Notes: generated by a model not told the origin, from the sequence alone. A stretch of 64,000 nucleotides of DNA from Diphasiastrum complanatum (GCA_029204225.1 CM055098.1:18383303-18447302), one strand, 5' to 3'. Positions 34,485 to 40,317 are shown, counted from the stretch's first letter. A program made the numbers and translations.

Positions 34485-36044
34485 ACGTGTGTGATTTTGG
34501 CTTTGGCCCTTGTAAATGTTGGGAATATATCTAGTCCATAGTTGCCCAGAATCGTATTTCTGGGCAGGAATGTTCCCAGAAACACGATTCTGGGACCAGA
34601 ATCGTTGAGGAAAAAAACAATAGATTTTATAAAATTTGAATCCCTTGACAGAATCCGACAGGGATTGATGCACCTAAACTGGACCACATTGTACCCAAAA
34701 CATTCGGCAACCTACATAAATGCACTGTCCTTAATTAATGCTTCAATTTGATACCCATATTGCTCGTAGAAATAAAAATAACAACAAAAACGAAAAAAAA
34801 AACTTTTTTGAGAAACACTCTCCTAAATCAGGGACGCGTTTTTAGAAACATGGTGCAACTATGATGATATTAGTCCTACCCTCTGTGTATGTCATGTGCC
34901 TTACAAGATTGAAAAACCAAAGAGCTAAGAAAAATTAAGCAAAATTCTCTAAAGTGGAAATTATAGCTCAAAGTACCTTGGCCCATGCACATCCTTCAAG
35001 CCATCAAGTCTTAATATTTGATTGTGTGACAAGATGAGCTTCCTGAGAGCAAAAAGGCCTCCCAGACCTGCAATTTCCTTGATTTGATTGCTTGCCAAAT
35101 TTAAGACCATCAAGCTTGAGAGCCTCGAAAGCCCTCTCATCACACTTATGTTGTTGGAAGAGAGATTGAGTTCTTCCAGTGAAACCAGTGCCTCAAGCCC
35201 TTCCATATGCTCTATCCTGTTGCTGTGAAGACTTAAAAACTTTAGGTTTAAGAGGCAGCTCAGACCCACAATGGAGCTGAAAGATCGCAACCCCGTGCCA
35301 TATGCATACACTTCTTTGATTTCTAGATCTGTCCAAGAAAGGAATTCGATAGAAATTGAGTCTTTCTTCAAAGTTGAGCTCAATGCAGAATTTGAAGGCA
35401 GCCCATTGGAATCATATTCAAGCCTTTCCTCAAATTGCAAAGAGATTAGAGCTTCAATGCAGAGTCCCATTAGCATAAAATTCAAGTCGTTCTTCAAATT
35501 TCAGAATTATTACAGCTTCAATGCTGAGTCTGAAGCAAAGATCAATTATTTCTTCAAATTGCAAAGGAATTAAATCTTCAATGCACAGTATGGTATATTA
35601 TTAGCATCAAATTCGATTGATTCTTCCAATTGTGAAAAAGTTACGGTTTGCCTGAAGGCAGACCACTAGCACCAAAGTTTGAGTCTTTATTCAAATTGAA
35701 AAAAGTTTGAAAACAAACCATTAGCATCAATTTCAAGTCGTTCTTCAAACTGCAAAGAAACTAAAGCTGCAACAAAGAGTCTGAAGGCAGCTCATTAGCA
35801 TCAAATTCAAAGCCTTCCTTCAAATTGCAAAGAAAACACAGCTCGGTCCAGGGTTTCAAGGCAGCCCATTGGCATCAGAGCTTCTTGAACCTCTAACAAC
35901 TGTTGAATCATAAATTTGAGAAATGTATGAGATAGAAATAGAGGGGTTACCTGATTTGCCTGGATTCTGGGCACGGACGTCCAAGCTAGGGCCTTCAAAA
36001 CAAACAGCCTCTTCTATATCTTCTTCTTCTTCTTCTTGTTCCAT
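4032..36044 (-). CDS. LRRCC1/VFL1-like leucine-rich repeat and coiled-coil protein (8 exons, 3' end beyond window)
   Basis: Eight exons (35951-36044, 34977-35328, 32613-33842, 32249-32465, 30977-31156, 30738-30860, 15157-15266, 4032-4177) have GT-AG borders and join in phase to 817 codons with no stop. Residues about 35-160 hold SDS22-like LRRs (NLKFLSLHSNRIEHMEGL, LEELNLSSNNISVMRGL), then HSLQYVDMRDN and an LRR-cap segment NPVCQTAAYRLSVISALP ending LKLLDG. Residues about 150-560 are low-complexity and polar, and residues about 560-817 are heptad-like coiled coil. This order and the NPVC...YR...LP.L..LD motif match animal LRRCC1/CLERC, homologous to Chlamydomonas VFL1, which acts at centrioles or basal bodies. 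Human LRRCC1 is about 1,030 residues, so a C-terminal part probably lies left of the window. Function in this plant is inferred. Another SDS22-type LRR coiled-coil family is the main alternative. Confidence 0.72.
4178..6239. other. Intron 7, left part, nothing recognised
   Basis: The open frames here (for example plus 4,886-5,230 and minus 5,697-6,176) carry no family motif and are low in coding character. No LTR pair was found. The stretch is probably intron or old transposon sequence. Confidence 0.5.
6240..7540 (+). mobile_element. Ty3/gypsy reverse transcriptase-RNase H fragment
   Basis: The frame from 6,386 carries the chromovirus-type reverse transcriptase in order: SPWGGPVILVDKKDGGTRLC, FTKIDLRLGYHQIRI, LPFGLTNAPATFQQMMNDLL, VIVYLDNILIYSK. 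The catalytic YLDD is YLDN, so the second aspartate is lost. A stop interrupts QTI/EVNSFLGCMGFFHRV. The RNase H part follows in other frames (YVLETESDYAIGAFLYQ) and ends near LRGRKAKWSEMLQEFHH. No integrase follows. It lies antisense inside intron 7 of the LRR gene. Confidence 0.85.
7541..8329. other. Unrecognised intronic stretch with repeated TGAGTCAC
   Basis: No family motif was seen. The 10-mer ggtgagtcac occurs three times within 120 bases (near 7,701, 7,730 and 7,815). It may be LTR or untranslated sequence between the gypsy RNase H remnant and the opposite-strand gag fragment. Confidence 0.4.
8330..8791 (-). mobile_element. Ty3/gypsy gag fragment
   Basis: A minus ATG at 8,791 starts MDPRPSTHLTSPPTEAM and continues into a glutamine-rich helix (LQQQIADMQARHAKNQQELR). 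After a stop, in the same region, the frame reads FTGEKKDRDPEVVTSWIDQW and TWEGFCKAFKAAFLPI, the capsid pattern of plant gypsy gag. Only the N-terminal half remains. It faces the opposite way to the adjacent 6.2-7.5 kb fragment, so the two belong to different insertions. Confidence 0.65.
8921..8959. repeat. (GA)n microsatellite
   Basis: About 39 bases of GA dinucleotide, interrupted once by a CA at 8,939-8,940. Open frames crossing it are artefacts. Confidence 0.95.
8960..9375. other. GC-richer stretch, not recognised
   Basis: Base composition is higher in GC than its surroundings. A minus frame (8,888-9,130) is driven by the GA repeat. Sequence homologous to reverse transcriptase stops abruptly at about 9,375 and this unrelated stretch takes over, so it marks a junction. 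Confidence 0.4.
9376..10809 (-). mobile_element. Ty3/gypsy 5' part: primer site, gag/protease and start of reverse transcriptase
   Basis: Reading leftward there is a primer-binding site at 10,798-10,809 (TGGTATTAGAGT, two changes from the tRNA-Met-type TGGTATCAGAGC). Next come an open frame at 10,597-10,788 of gag type, a protease segment near 10,120-10,240 (VLILFDTGSSHNVIN, with the DTG active site intact), and then MSPEEEEEVRSMIEEYLAKG, GGCVDY, and LSLDDLLDGLHGAIVFSKID of reverse transcriptase. It ends abruptly after LKSGV. Stops and frameshifts occur throughout. The remnant is dead. Confidence 0.75.
10812..11560 (-). mobile_element. Candidate 5' LTR of the preceding gypsy fragment
   Basis: The primer site at 10,798-10,809 is followed, on the minus strand upstream, by sequence ending GAGTTTGACA, an LTR-like CA end at 10,812. 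The LTR should extend to the right. Its far end is not defined and 11,560 is approximate. It holds an 81-bp tandem duplication. Confidence 0.4.
11167..11309. repeat. 81-bp tandem duplication
   Basis: The block starting catgttgagcagtcaac at 11,167 recurs at 11,248 as catgttgacgagtcaac. Both copies contain a tttttaggaggtcaat-like core and cactcctagtttat. Copies differ by several substitutions, so this is an old duplication within the candidate LTR. Confidence 0.8.
11705..12360. other. Stretch with (GAAA)n and (GA)n repeats and an unrecognised minus frame
   Basis: Short GAAA repeats at 11,705-11,730 and a (GA)n tract at about 12,250-12,303 flank a minus frame with DDVYSQQTLITHFLQKRDRE followed by a basic, proline- and arginine-rich segment. 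The (GA)n inflates that frame. The peptide has some character but I do not recognise a family. Confidence 0.4.
12398..12672. repeat. GTCCG-rich foldback element with homopolymer core
   Basis: Two GC-rich arms (12,398-12,480 and 12,600-12,672) are full of GTCCGGAC, GGACGC and CGTCCG words on both strands, so each arm can pair with itself and with the other. Between them lie long A and T tracts. It is not coding. It stands out sharply from the AT-rich intron and still has many CpG sites. Confidence 0.75.
12673..15156. other. Intron 7, right part, nothing recognised
   Basis: AT-rich sequence with only short frames (13,262-13,507 plus; 14,525-14,719 minus). None shows a conserved motif or plausible splice context. 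It lies between the foldback element and exon 7. Confidence 0.5.
15157..15266 (-). CDS. LRRCC1-like exon 7 (coiled coil)
   Basis: The acceptor is ATGATAG|GCTGCT and the donor AAATT|GTGAGT. It encodes CKLKEVEAQEEVKRLSYMI and VEQKKKIEQLK, typical coiled coil, ending two bases into a codon. It is flanked by introns of 15.5 kb and 11.0 kb. Confidence 0.65.
15267..16300. other. Intron 6, right after exon 7, nothing recognised
   Basis: AT-rich, no open frame of note, no repeat pair detected by eye. Confidence 0.5.
16300..17580 (-). mobile_element. Ty3/gypsy (chromovirus-like) integrase fragment
   Basis: On the minus strand near 17,580-17,480 the zinc-binding region reads HFGYWPSVKRGL, with a cysteine pair (SCIFC). 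The frame 17,266-17,054 holds STLGTAYHFEVDDQSKVLNY and LFLGHGWDQHLRSTKL, degenerate forms of the FSTAYHPQTDGQSEVLNR...LR.FVG..W...L integrase core end. Linker sequence (16,719-16,922) follows. Many frameshifts are present, and the catalytic aspartates cannot all be placed. Confidence 0.65.
17860..19200 (+). mobile_element. Gypsy element W, 5' half (gag end, protease, RNase H)
   Basis: In order: a serine- and proline-rich gag tail (17,953-18,060); a decayed zinc knuckle, NLCFDCHSPDHLNH; a retropepsin with MVDTCSTHSF replacing LVDSGATHNF (catalytic aspartate kept, glycine lost) and IERYNIILGVKWFASVGDV; the start of reverse transcriptase; then a jump straight to RNase H (YESRYSTHEKELLAVIHALI). 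The palm of reverse transcriptase is deleted near 18,880. The element is cut at 19,200 by the minus-strand LTR Z and resumes at 24,438. Confidence 0.75.
19201..19561 (-). mobile_element. LTR Z, minus orientation, left piece
   Basis: On the plus strand it starts tgtatgaagacctct and matches the reverse complement of the LTR at 41,738-42,229 over its length, including gtggacaaaccaacccaacc, and gggtatacttataccctcca. It breaks at ggcctccaac (19,561) where element X begins, and resumes at 24,331. It has no internal coding region, so it looks like a solo LTR inserted into element W. Confidence 0.75.
19562..20040 (+). mobile_element. Element X, 5' LTR (479 bp)
   Basis: It runs from TGTTACGGCC to GGTCTTTACA with a TATA-like ctatatatattgag near 19,838. 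Its last 187 bases recur at 24,139-24,325. It is flanked by the 5-bp target duplication ccaac (19,557-19,561), which recurs right after the distal LTR at 24,326-24,330. It shares an internal block (cttgggggctagatcca, then ggatctaggtttggttgggt) with LTR Z, so X and Z are related families. Confidence 0.85.
20041..20978 (+). mobile_element. Element X internal remnant, not recognised
   Basis: An open frame at 20,316-20,603 encodes 95 residues with no motif I recognise. No usual tRNA-Met primer site follows the LTR; the next bases are tttcatccaaacc. The stretch ends where a 102-base piece of copia Y LTR starts. Confidence 0.45.
20979..21080 (+). mobile_element. Copia Y, truncated 5' LTR
   Basis: These 102 bases (ctacaagagggtttctagcc to cttctatttcctaca) appear identical to the end of the 3' LTR at 24,038-24,138. 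The first about 390 bases of the LTR are absent. It is followed immediately by the primer-binding site. Confidence 0.9.
21081..21092 (+). promoter_or_regulatory. Copia Y primer-binding site
   Basis: TGGTATCAGAGC, complementary to the 3' part of initiator-type tRNA-Met, the usual minus-strand primer of plant copia elements, placed directly after the LTR end. Confidence 0.92.
21115..23636 (+). mobile_element. Copia Y internal region: integrase, duplicated linker, scrap of reverse transcriptase
   Basis: Only about 30 bases separate the primer site from WHARIGHLNFASLKMLKRFN, so gag and protease are deleted. The integrase zinc finger (CEGCILGKFQRQAF) and core (DLVHSDVCGPM, FVTFIDDLSRFTW, YTPRQNGVAERKNRTIMEMA) follow, with a frameshift near 21,478. 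RLFNMDTNKIIVSRDVHFDE marks the integrase end. The integrase-reverse transcriptase linker (ETLQDSK...YE.K..AS.KSV..ADF, then EEYNSLIKNHTF) is present at about 22,060-22,540 and again at about 22,900-23,340. Between the copies only GIFISQQRYIEQMLKQ of reverse transcriptase remains. The element is non-autonomous. Confidence 0.85.
23637..23645 (+). promoter_or_regulatory. Copia Y polypurine tract
   Basis: taaggaggg lies immediately before the TGTTGG start of the 3' LTR, the standard position for priming of plus-strand synthesis. Confidence 0.85.
23646..24138 (+). mobile_element. Copia Y, 3' LTR (493 bp)
   Basis: It starts TGTTGGAATG and ends ATTTCCTACA. A 23-bp unit (gttggatagtcaatagtcaa plus gta) is repeated 3.3 times at 23,881-23,960, just before a TATA-like tatatatatg at about 23,961. 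Its last 101 bases equal the truncated 5' LTR. Confidence 0.9.
24139..24325 (+). mobile_element. Element X, 3' LTR, last 187 bp
   Basis: It matches 19,854-20,040 with few substitutions and ends in the same GGTCTTTACA, followed by ccaac. The first 292 bases of this LTR are missing and copia Y abuts it instead. This indicates that Y inserted into the 3' LTR of X and that a deletion removed sequence on Y's left. Confidence 0.85.
24331..24437 (-). mobile_element. LTR Z, minus orientation, right piece
   Basis: It continues LTR Z with cattaattatgaccatatac and ends gtgggcatgaca at 24,437, the reverse complement of the LTR start TGTCATGCCCAC seen at 41,738. Joined to 19,201-19,561 it gives an LTR of about 468 bp. 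The host duplication around it is imperfect (atcat before, atcct after). Confidence 0.75.
24438..25915 (+). mobile_element. Gypsy element W, 3' half (integrase and C-terminal domain)
   Basis: This continues element W after the nested insertions. It holds a zinc-binding segment (YSLVDHCLYHYGTLCVPSL, then CTFCA), the integrase entry VVDRFSKQVHFLPIKS with a valine-aspartate first catalytic position, a connecting region VHHQYKFVVDCHRSF, and a C-terminal part DIFHVSLLRSSLLPGG matching the HNVFHVSLL...Y element after integrase. A hydrophobic tail ends with a stop at about 25,912. Frameshifts and stops are frequent. Confidence 0.72.
26180..27007 (-). mobile_element. Ty3/gypsy 5' part: primer site, gag and protease
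   Basis: The primer site TGGTATCAGAGC lies at 26,996-27,007 on the minus strand. The gag frames read MDQSTPNTNQQLLEINLKNQ, then FSESGKLSTATLFLDGKALV and WWEDLV (the capsid tryptophan motif). The protease reads EVVILFDTSSSHNVVNSML, with DTS in place of DTG, and ends with LAHFDVVLDKHW, like the FDVVLGxxWL flap-end motif. Stops and frameshifts are present. Reverse transcriptase is missing. It sits in intron 6. Confidence 0.75.
27008..27975. other. Probable LTR of the preceding gypsy fragment, ends undefined
   Basis: By position this should be the 5' LTR on the minus strand, since it follows a primer site. No matching second copy was found, so the ends are not known. The content is not coding. 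Confidence 0.35.
27985..28680 (+). mobile_element. hAT transposase C-terminal remnant with acidic tail
   Basis: One frame reads PERN, stop, ST, stop, VLFHKKKRNKLTMEQCQQFV and then YYSPDRRLL. This matches the hAT dimerisation motif (CERNWSTF..IHTKKRNRLTPEQ....VY...LRLL) with two nonsense changes. An acidic frame (28,485-28,673, EEDALGSPLWEEAMPWDD) could be the C-terminal tail after an intron ending cttgcag. It differs in sequence from the hAT remnant at 1.3-2.0 kb. Confidence 0.55.
28681..29219. other. Nothing recognised
   Basis: Intronic, AT-rich, only short frames without motifs. Confidence 0.5.
29220..29410. repeat. Degenerate tandem repeat of ctatctaccttgctat
   Basis: About ten imperfect units of 16-22 bases (tatctaccttgctat, catctatctttgccaat and similar) fill the stretch. 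Similar words recur at 29,690-29,780. The long serine- and leucine-rich frames across it are artefacts. Confidence 0.7.
29411..30737. other. End of intron 6, nothing recognised
   Basis: No family motif or splice-supported exon was seen between the ctatctacc repeat and exon 6. Confidence 0.45.
30738..30860 (-). CDS. LRRCC1-like exon 6 (coiled coil)
   Basis: The acceptor is CTTATTCAG|GACACA and the donor GAGCTG|GTTTGT. It gives 41 codons in phase 0-0 with strong heptads (ERALRDANVERESLVKSLAA). It is followed by a 15.5-kb intron. Confidence 0.68.
30977..31156 (-). CDS. LRRCC1-like exon 5
   Basis: The acceptor is TGATGTAG|GGAAAA and the donor CATGAG|GTATGT. It gives 60 codons in phase 0-0 without a stop, beginning GKVTIAKKRDFPTC and ending TLKQALDVSNRLHE. 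It was found by phase continuity and splice sites. Confidence 0.62.
31290..31623 (+). mobile_element. Copia RNase H fragment
   Basis: The frame reads YLTTTRPDICHVV, VSQFMASPTIVHSKAAKHIQ, RYVKGALNLGLVYSKQ, then GYVDVDWDGSIDDRRSTSSF. These are the copia RNase H signatures (LTTRPDI, HW.AAK.ILRYLKGT, G..DADWAG..D.RRSTSG). The second catalytic aspartate region is kept as DVDWDG. It lies in intron 4, antisense to the LRR gene. Confidence 0.85.
31624..32248. other. Rest of intron 4
   Basis: Contains a short (GT)n at about 31,857-31,874 and no recognised gene. The splice donor of exon 4 lies at 32,248. Confidence 0.5.
32249..32465 (-). CDS. LRRCC1-like exon 4 (coiled coil)
   Basis: The acceptor is GGTTAG|T and the donor CATCAG|GTACGTGA. 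The first residues QLQTELADLKVQM have heptad spacing. The exon ends in phase 0. Confidence 0.65.
32613..33842 (-). CDS. LRRCC1-like exon 3 (LRR cap and linker)
   Basis: The acceptor is ACTGCAG|GCACTC and the chosen donor AATCA|GTAATT. At 1,230 bases it is the largest exon. It starts with HSLQYVDMRDN, then the cap motif NPVCQTAAYR, followed by a 300-residue polar linker rich in Q, S, K and H with no recognised domain. A nearby alternative donor (AA|GTACAA) gives the same phase. Confidence 0.75.
34130..34520. repeat. Degenerate repeats in intron 2, with (TG)n
   Basis: A phrase like ttttcagcttcagcctgtga followed by ccatgtgg recurs about four times with changes (near 34,140, 34,218, 34,271 and 34,415). 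A (TG)n tract lies at about 34,462-34,482. It is non-coding. Confidence 0.65.
34545..34594. repeat. 20-bp inverted repeat with 10-base loop
   Basis: cccagaatcgtatttctggg (34,545-34,564) pairs with cccagaaacacgattctggg (34,575-34,594) at 19 of 20 positions, with caggaatgtt between. In the intron 2 transcript it would form a strong hairpin. It could be the tip of a small foldback transposon. Confidence 0.85.
34977..35328 (-). CDS. LRRCC1-like exon 2 (LRR domain)
   Basis: The acceptor is TTGGACAG|AT and the donor CCAAG|GTACTT. It joins exon 1 in phase (K-S-D-L-E-I-K). It encodes about five 22-residue SDS22-type repeats of the form LxxLxLxxNxIxxIxGL. The open frame continues upstream into the intron 1 repeats to 35,497, so an alternative start or acceptor cannot be excluded. 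Confidence 0.75.
35395..35885. repeat. About 70-bp tandem repeat in intron 1, roughly seven degenerate units
   Basis: Units share gaaggcagcccattagcatc, aattcaagtcgttcttcaaa, and ttgcaaagaaattaaagctt. Period is about 55-75 bases with indels. The minus strand is open across part of the array into exon 2, reading phrases like LQFEERLEYDSNGLP, so the repeat could be exonised in some transcripts. Confidence 0.7.
35951..36044 (-). CDS. LRRCC1-like exon 1
   Basis: The ATG at 36,044 opens an acidic start (MEQEEEEEDIEEAVCFEG) comparable to the acidic N-terminus and VCF element of animal LRRCC1. The donor is CAG|GTAACC. The exon ends after one base of a codon (31 codons plus 1). An in-frame continuation past the donor is open for 31 more codons but does not look like the family. 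No upstream in-frame ATG with coding character was found. Confidence 0.6.
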
Positions 36045-37300
36045 GGACTACTGAGTGTAGATTACGAGTCCTGCTGAGGAATTGTTGGGAGTTCTCAGGG
36101 GAACCATGCTCACCATGATCGTCATCAGCCCATGTGTGGTGGCTACCTCGAGGGTGAAAGAATGAAGCAAGATCAAAGAATGTACTAGTGCTAAAGCAAA
36201 GCATTAAAGCGAGATTGAAGAATAAATTAATGGTAAAGCAAAGTGTTGCACTCCATAATTGAATGTAAAAATTACTTTCTACGGATCTAAGCGCTTAACG
36301 CTTCAGTCGAATACTATATGGAATATGAGCAGGCTGCTCACCCTATCTCTCAATTACCCACTAACAGACACGATATAGAGCCTAAGGGCTCTCGATGATA
36401 CCCGAGCCATTAAAGGCATTTCAAAATAAGTATCAAAGAAGTTGCTTGTTGAGATTGTCATGCACGTAGGGTGTGTGAGAATTTTGGGGATCTCACAAAT
36501 TTGTGATAAACAATGGACTTGTGATCATCTTGCTCTTCATTAATGGTGGGTTATGGGTAATGCTAATAGCAAAGCTTAGCTTTCCCAGCAAGAATGACTC
36601 CATGCTACCATCATCTTTTTATGAAAATAGAATAAAATGAAACCTCACAATCAAGGTTAAAAAAGTCAACACAATGAAACCTCACAATCAAGGTTAAAAA
36701 AGTCAACACAATTCTGCCTTGGCATCATAGCTTTGTCAAGGAAGCATCCACCTCAAAAACGGCCCGATCATCCTTCTTTTTTCAGTTCTTTAGACTTCAT
36801 TTGAGTTGGACTCCATCAATATATGCCAAATTTAAGTTTGGTTTCCATTTGTAGTGACTTGTGTCCAAATTGCTACATTGGTTTTTTGCAAATGTTCATA
36901 TAATTGCCAAGTGAGCGTGAAGGATTGCAAATTCATCTCTTATTAATCATTTACTATTTTTTATAAGTGTTCAAATTTGTTTTTTCTAACACATATAGAG
37001 TGCTTTTGGAAGCACAAGATTAGGATTTATGCATTTCACCTTCAATTCATTGAGTTTGATCCAATTTTTCACATTCTAGATGGAACTTTACGGAACATAG
37101 CTCTTGGAACCATAAAGTTCATGGGCATCTATGATACAAACATCAAATTGGCCATTAGCACACATAAGTTGAAGTTATGTGCATATTGTCGCCAATCTCA
37201 TTCTAGACTTAGATAGTCGACAACCTCATTCTAGTATTCAGATAGTTGATTTCAATAGATTATGTTGATGTAATGAATTCAATGTTTTTTTTCTTGTTTC
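36045..37300. other. Upstream region of the LRR gene, with a 37-bp tandem duplication
   Basis: This should hold the 5' UTR and promoter of the minus-strand gene. No clear TATA box could be assigned. A 37-bp unit beginning aatgaaacctcacaatcaag is repeated exactly at 36,636-36,672 and 36,673-36,709. No gene was recognised. Confidence 0.55.
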
Positions 37301-37940
37301 CAAGCATTTTAAATCTTCTTAACAGTATTGAGGACTGCAAAATGACCACTAGCATCTTCTGAGTGTAAAGCTAGAATAACTTTTTGAATATCAATTTGTT
37401 CGAGACAATATCGAAGTTCTTCATCTAGGCCCATTCTTATCGTGTATAGTCCAACTTTATGTTGAAAAACCGTCTTCTGTTCTGAGCCAATCCTAGGAGG
37501 ATAGTTCTGATTTTGTAGATAATCATTAATCTCTAGAACGAATGTTTAGTTGAGAGAAACATAATGTTCTCATCAAGAAATTCATTGCCTAAGTTCTCAA
37601 CAGATCCAGTATTGAGGTGCGCTGCATTTTGTGTGGTACTTTCCTTGTTGTACCTCCACTTGCTATTCGAAATTTTGAAGCAACAACACCCACCTTGATA
37701 TTCGACCTGATAAATGTGGCTTGTTCACCAAATGTTTTAGCATGTAATGGTCGACATGAAAGATAAAAGGATATCCCAGCAAATAATGTCGAAATTTCTT
37801 CATAGAAAAAACCATCCCAAGTCCTTCACATTCTGTGGCCAAATAGGTATTTTTCGATATACTCAATTGACGCCCTGCATAATACACAGGATAGTCTTTC
37901 TTCTCATCCTCCTTTTGGCTGGTGGTTTGGCAAGAGTCTA
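37300..37940 (-). mobile_element. Ty3/gypsy RNase H to integrase zinc-finger fragment
   Basis: On the minus strand the frame reads DYPVYYAGRQLS, NTYLATECEGLGMVFSMKKF, RHYLLGYPFIFHVDHYMLKH, VNKPHLSGRISRWVLLLQNF (gypsy RNase H). Then, across frames, it reads GLYTIRMGLDEELRYCLEQI and LHSEDASGHFAVLNTVKKI, the zinc-binding H...H segment before integrase. Its right end abuts copia sequence at about 37,940 with no LTR between. Confidence 0.75.
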
Positions 37941-40076
37941 GGTTTGGTTCTTGATTAGTGAATTGTATTCACTATCCATCACTGCTTTCCACATGTGAAA
38001 ATTTGCATTTCATAGTGCATCATAAACAATGAGTGGCTTCTCTACTGCTACCCATAAAGCTTGAGGTGTATACCTCTCCGGTTGATGCATCATTCAAGCA
38101 AATTTTCGAATAGTTGGTTATTCATCACGATTTGACTCAGAAGAAGAATGAGAAAGTGCAGAAGTGGAAGGAATTGAGATAGAGTTATCAATAGTTCATC
38201 ATTGGAACCAGAAATAAATTCATGTTTCTTCATCTTGAAATCATAAAATTTGTCTTCTAGGAAGACTAGCACTACATCTTTGCTAATAAGTGCCTTACTA
38301 GATTCTAGATCAAAGACCTAGTAAGCCTTATGATCTGATGGACATCCAAGAAATATGACCTTGGTGCTTGTTTGGTCGAATTTCTTCCTTAGATCTGATG
38401 GGATTTTGAATGTAGCATACACATTTGACAACTCGTAGTTGGTCTATGGATGGCTTTGTACATCACCAAACCTCCTACTGTAATGATGGCCTTGCTACTA
38501 TAATGATTCTGAATGTAATAGGTTGTTAAAAACATTGATCCATCGCATGATGGGGTTTGCATCGGACCACAAGGATCACAATGAATCAGGTCCAGAATGC
38601 CTTTAGCTCTATGAGCTTGGCCTTTGATAAATCTTGACCTTGCATGCTTGCCAAGAATACAAGTCTCACAAGTCCGTTTTGGTGAGGACTTGTTGATGTC
38701 TAAGCCTTCGACAAGTTTGTTGCAAAACATATAAGTTATAGCTCTCATATGGAGATGTCCAAGGCGTTGATGCCATAGGATATCCTTGTCAGCTGAAGGT
38801 GCACACAAAAATTTTTTTTCAGAAGTAAATGCACATTCATGACTTAATGTATAGAGATGTCCATCTCCATACCCCTTGACTAGAAGATTCAAATTGTTGT
38901 CTCGAATGAGGCATTGATTTTCATCGAATGTAATAGTGTGCCCTTGATCAGCAATTCGATTGATAGATAGTAGATTCTTGATCAAGGTTGGAAAAAATTC
39001 TCGATAAGTCGAGGTGAACCATCATTGAATTAAATGGTACCTATTCCTTTGCCTTTGATCTTGAGGGAGTTTGAGTCTTCAAGATGAATGCTATTGTCAT
39101 GATCTATTGAAGAAAAAATTGTAAACCAATCTTGTCGAGATGTCATGTGTTGTGTCGAACCCAATTCGAGATACCGACAACTAGAATCTGAATGATTGTT
39201 TGATTCGGCCATAAACAGCTTTAGATTGGATTTGTCTTCAGAAGCATCAATAACTACAGTATGAACCTGTTGGTTCTTGTTCACAAGAATTCTGCAGTCC
39301 TTTATATCATGACCTTTCTTCTTGCAATATTTTCAAAAGAGTTTGGCATGTTGATGTTTTGACTTTTCCTGTTGTGATGGATGTTGAGTAGCTGACCTTG
39401 AGGTATTGATAGCAGCCTTTTTCAAGAACTATTTCTTCTTCGAATATAGTGTGATCGATTTGTCTGATGTAAAAACATCATTTGACTTCCTTCGAAGTTC
39501 TTCATGGAGAAGAATTGATGTGACCTTCTACATTGTTAAATTCGGTTGTGTCAAGATCAACATGACCTGATTATAGGAAGCAGAAAGACTTTCTAAGAGA
39601 GTCATGACCACATCGTTGTTAGCAATGGGTGATCTTATTACAACAAATTGATCAATTGATGATCTAATGTTATTAACATGGTCATTGATGGAGGTTGATT
39701 CTAATATTTTGCAAGAGAAGAACCTCTTTTGCAAGAACAAATGAGTGGTTACATCTTGGGTCTCATACAAACTTATGAGAGTTTCTCAAGCTTGCTTGGA
39801 TGTTTCGTTGCTACCAATATGCGATATTTGTGAATTCTTGAGATTCATGGATATTGGCAATAAAATCAACATCTTGTTGTGGTAGGATTGAAGATCCATC
39901 TACCACATCCCATAACTCTTTCTCCATGAATATCATCTTCATGTGATACTTCCACATGTGGAAGTCTTCGCCCTTGAATCGCTCGATGAGTCGGATTCCA
40001 AAAGACGATTGCTCCATGTGTCTGAAAAGAGAAAGGACTGGAAATGCTATGACAATCAACACAAGCTCTGATACCA
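37941..40076 (-). mobile_element. Copia element: gag, protease, integrase start, RT start
   Basis: From right to left: primer site TGGTATCAGAGC at 40,065-40,076; gag (GIRLIERFKGEDFHMWKYHM; later SINDHVNNIRSSIDQF); protease with LELGSTQHMTSRQDW, where the catalytic LDSG is LELG; integrase zinc region (LWHQRLGHLHMRAITYM and CETCILGKHARSRF); a piece after integrase (VIFLGCPSDHKAY); and the first residues of reverse transcriptase (MWKAVMDSEYNSLIKNQT). The integrase catalytic core is mostly deleted. Coding stops at 37,941, at the gypsy junction. Confidence 0.82.
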
Positions 40077-40077
40077 C

Positions 40078-40317
40078 TGTTGGGAAAAGGCACGAAAGAT
40101 CGAGAACTCAAAGTGTCGATAGACATCATCAGACTGTCACGTTTGATAGCGCTGTAGAAGACTTAGTGAATTGAGGCCATCGTGTTTAGATCATCTGTCA
40201 CAGCAAAACCAATTGCTTAATCGACAAGTCAGTAGGTGTCGATGGTTCTCTAGGTGGGCCACTTTTTGCTTTTGCTCACTTCCATGCGTTGCATGCAACA
40301 TCATAACTTTTCCCACA
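40078..40317 (-). mobile_element. 5' LTR of the copia element (about 240 bp)
   Basis: The plus strand runs from tgttgggaaaag to cttttcccaca, giving TG...CA ends with 11-12 bp of inverted symmetry. It lies one base from the primer-binding site. A matching 3' LTR was not found in the window. Confidence 0.65.
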
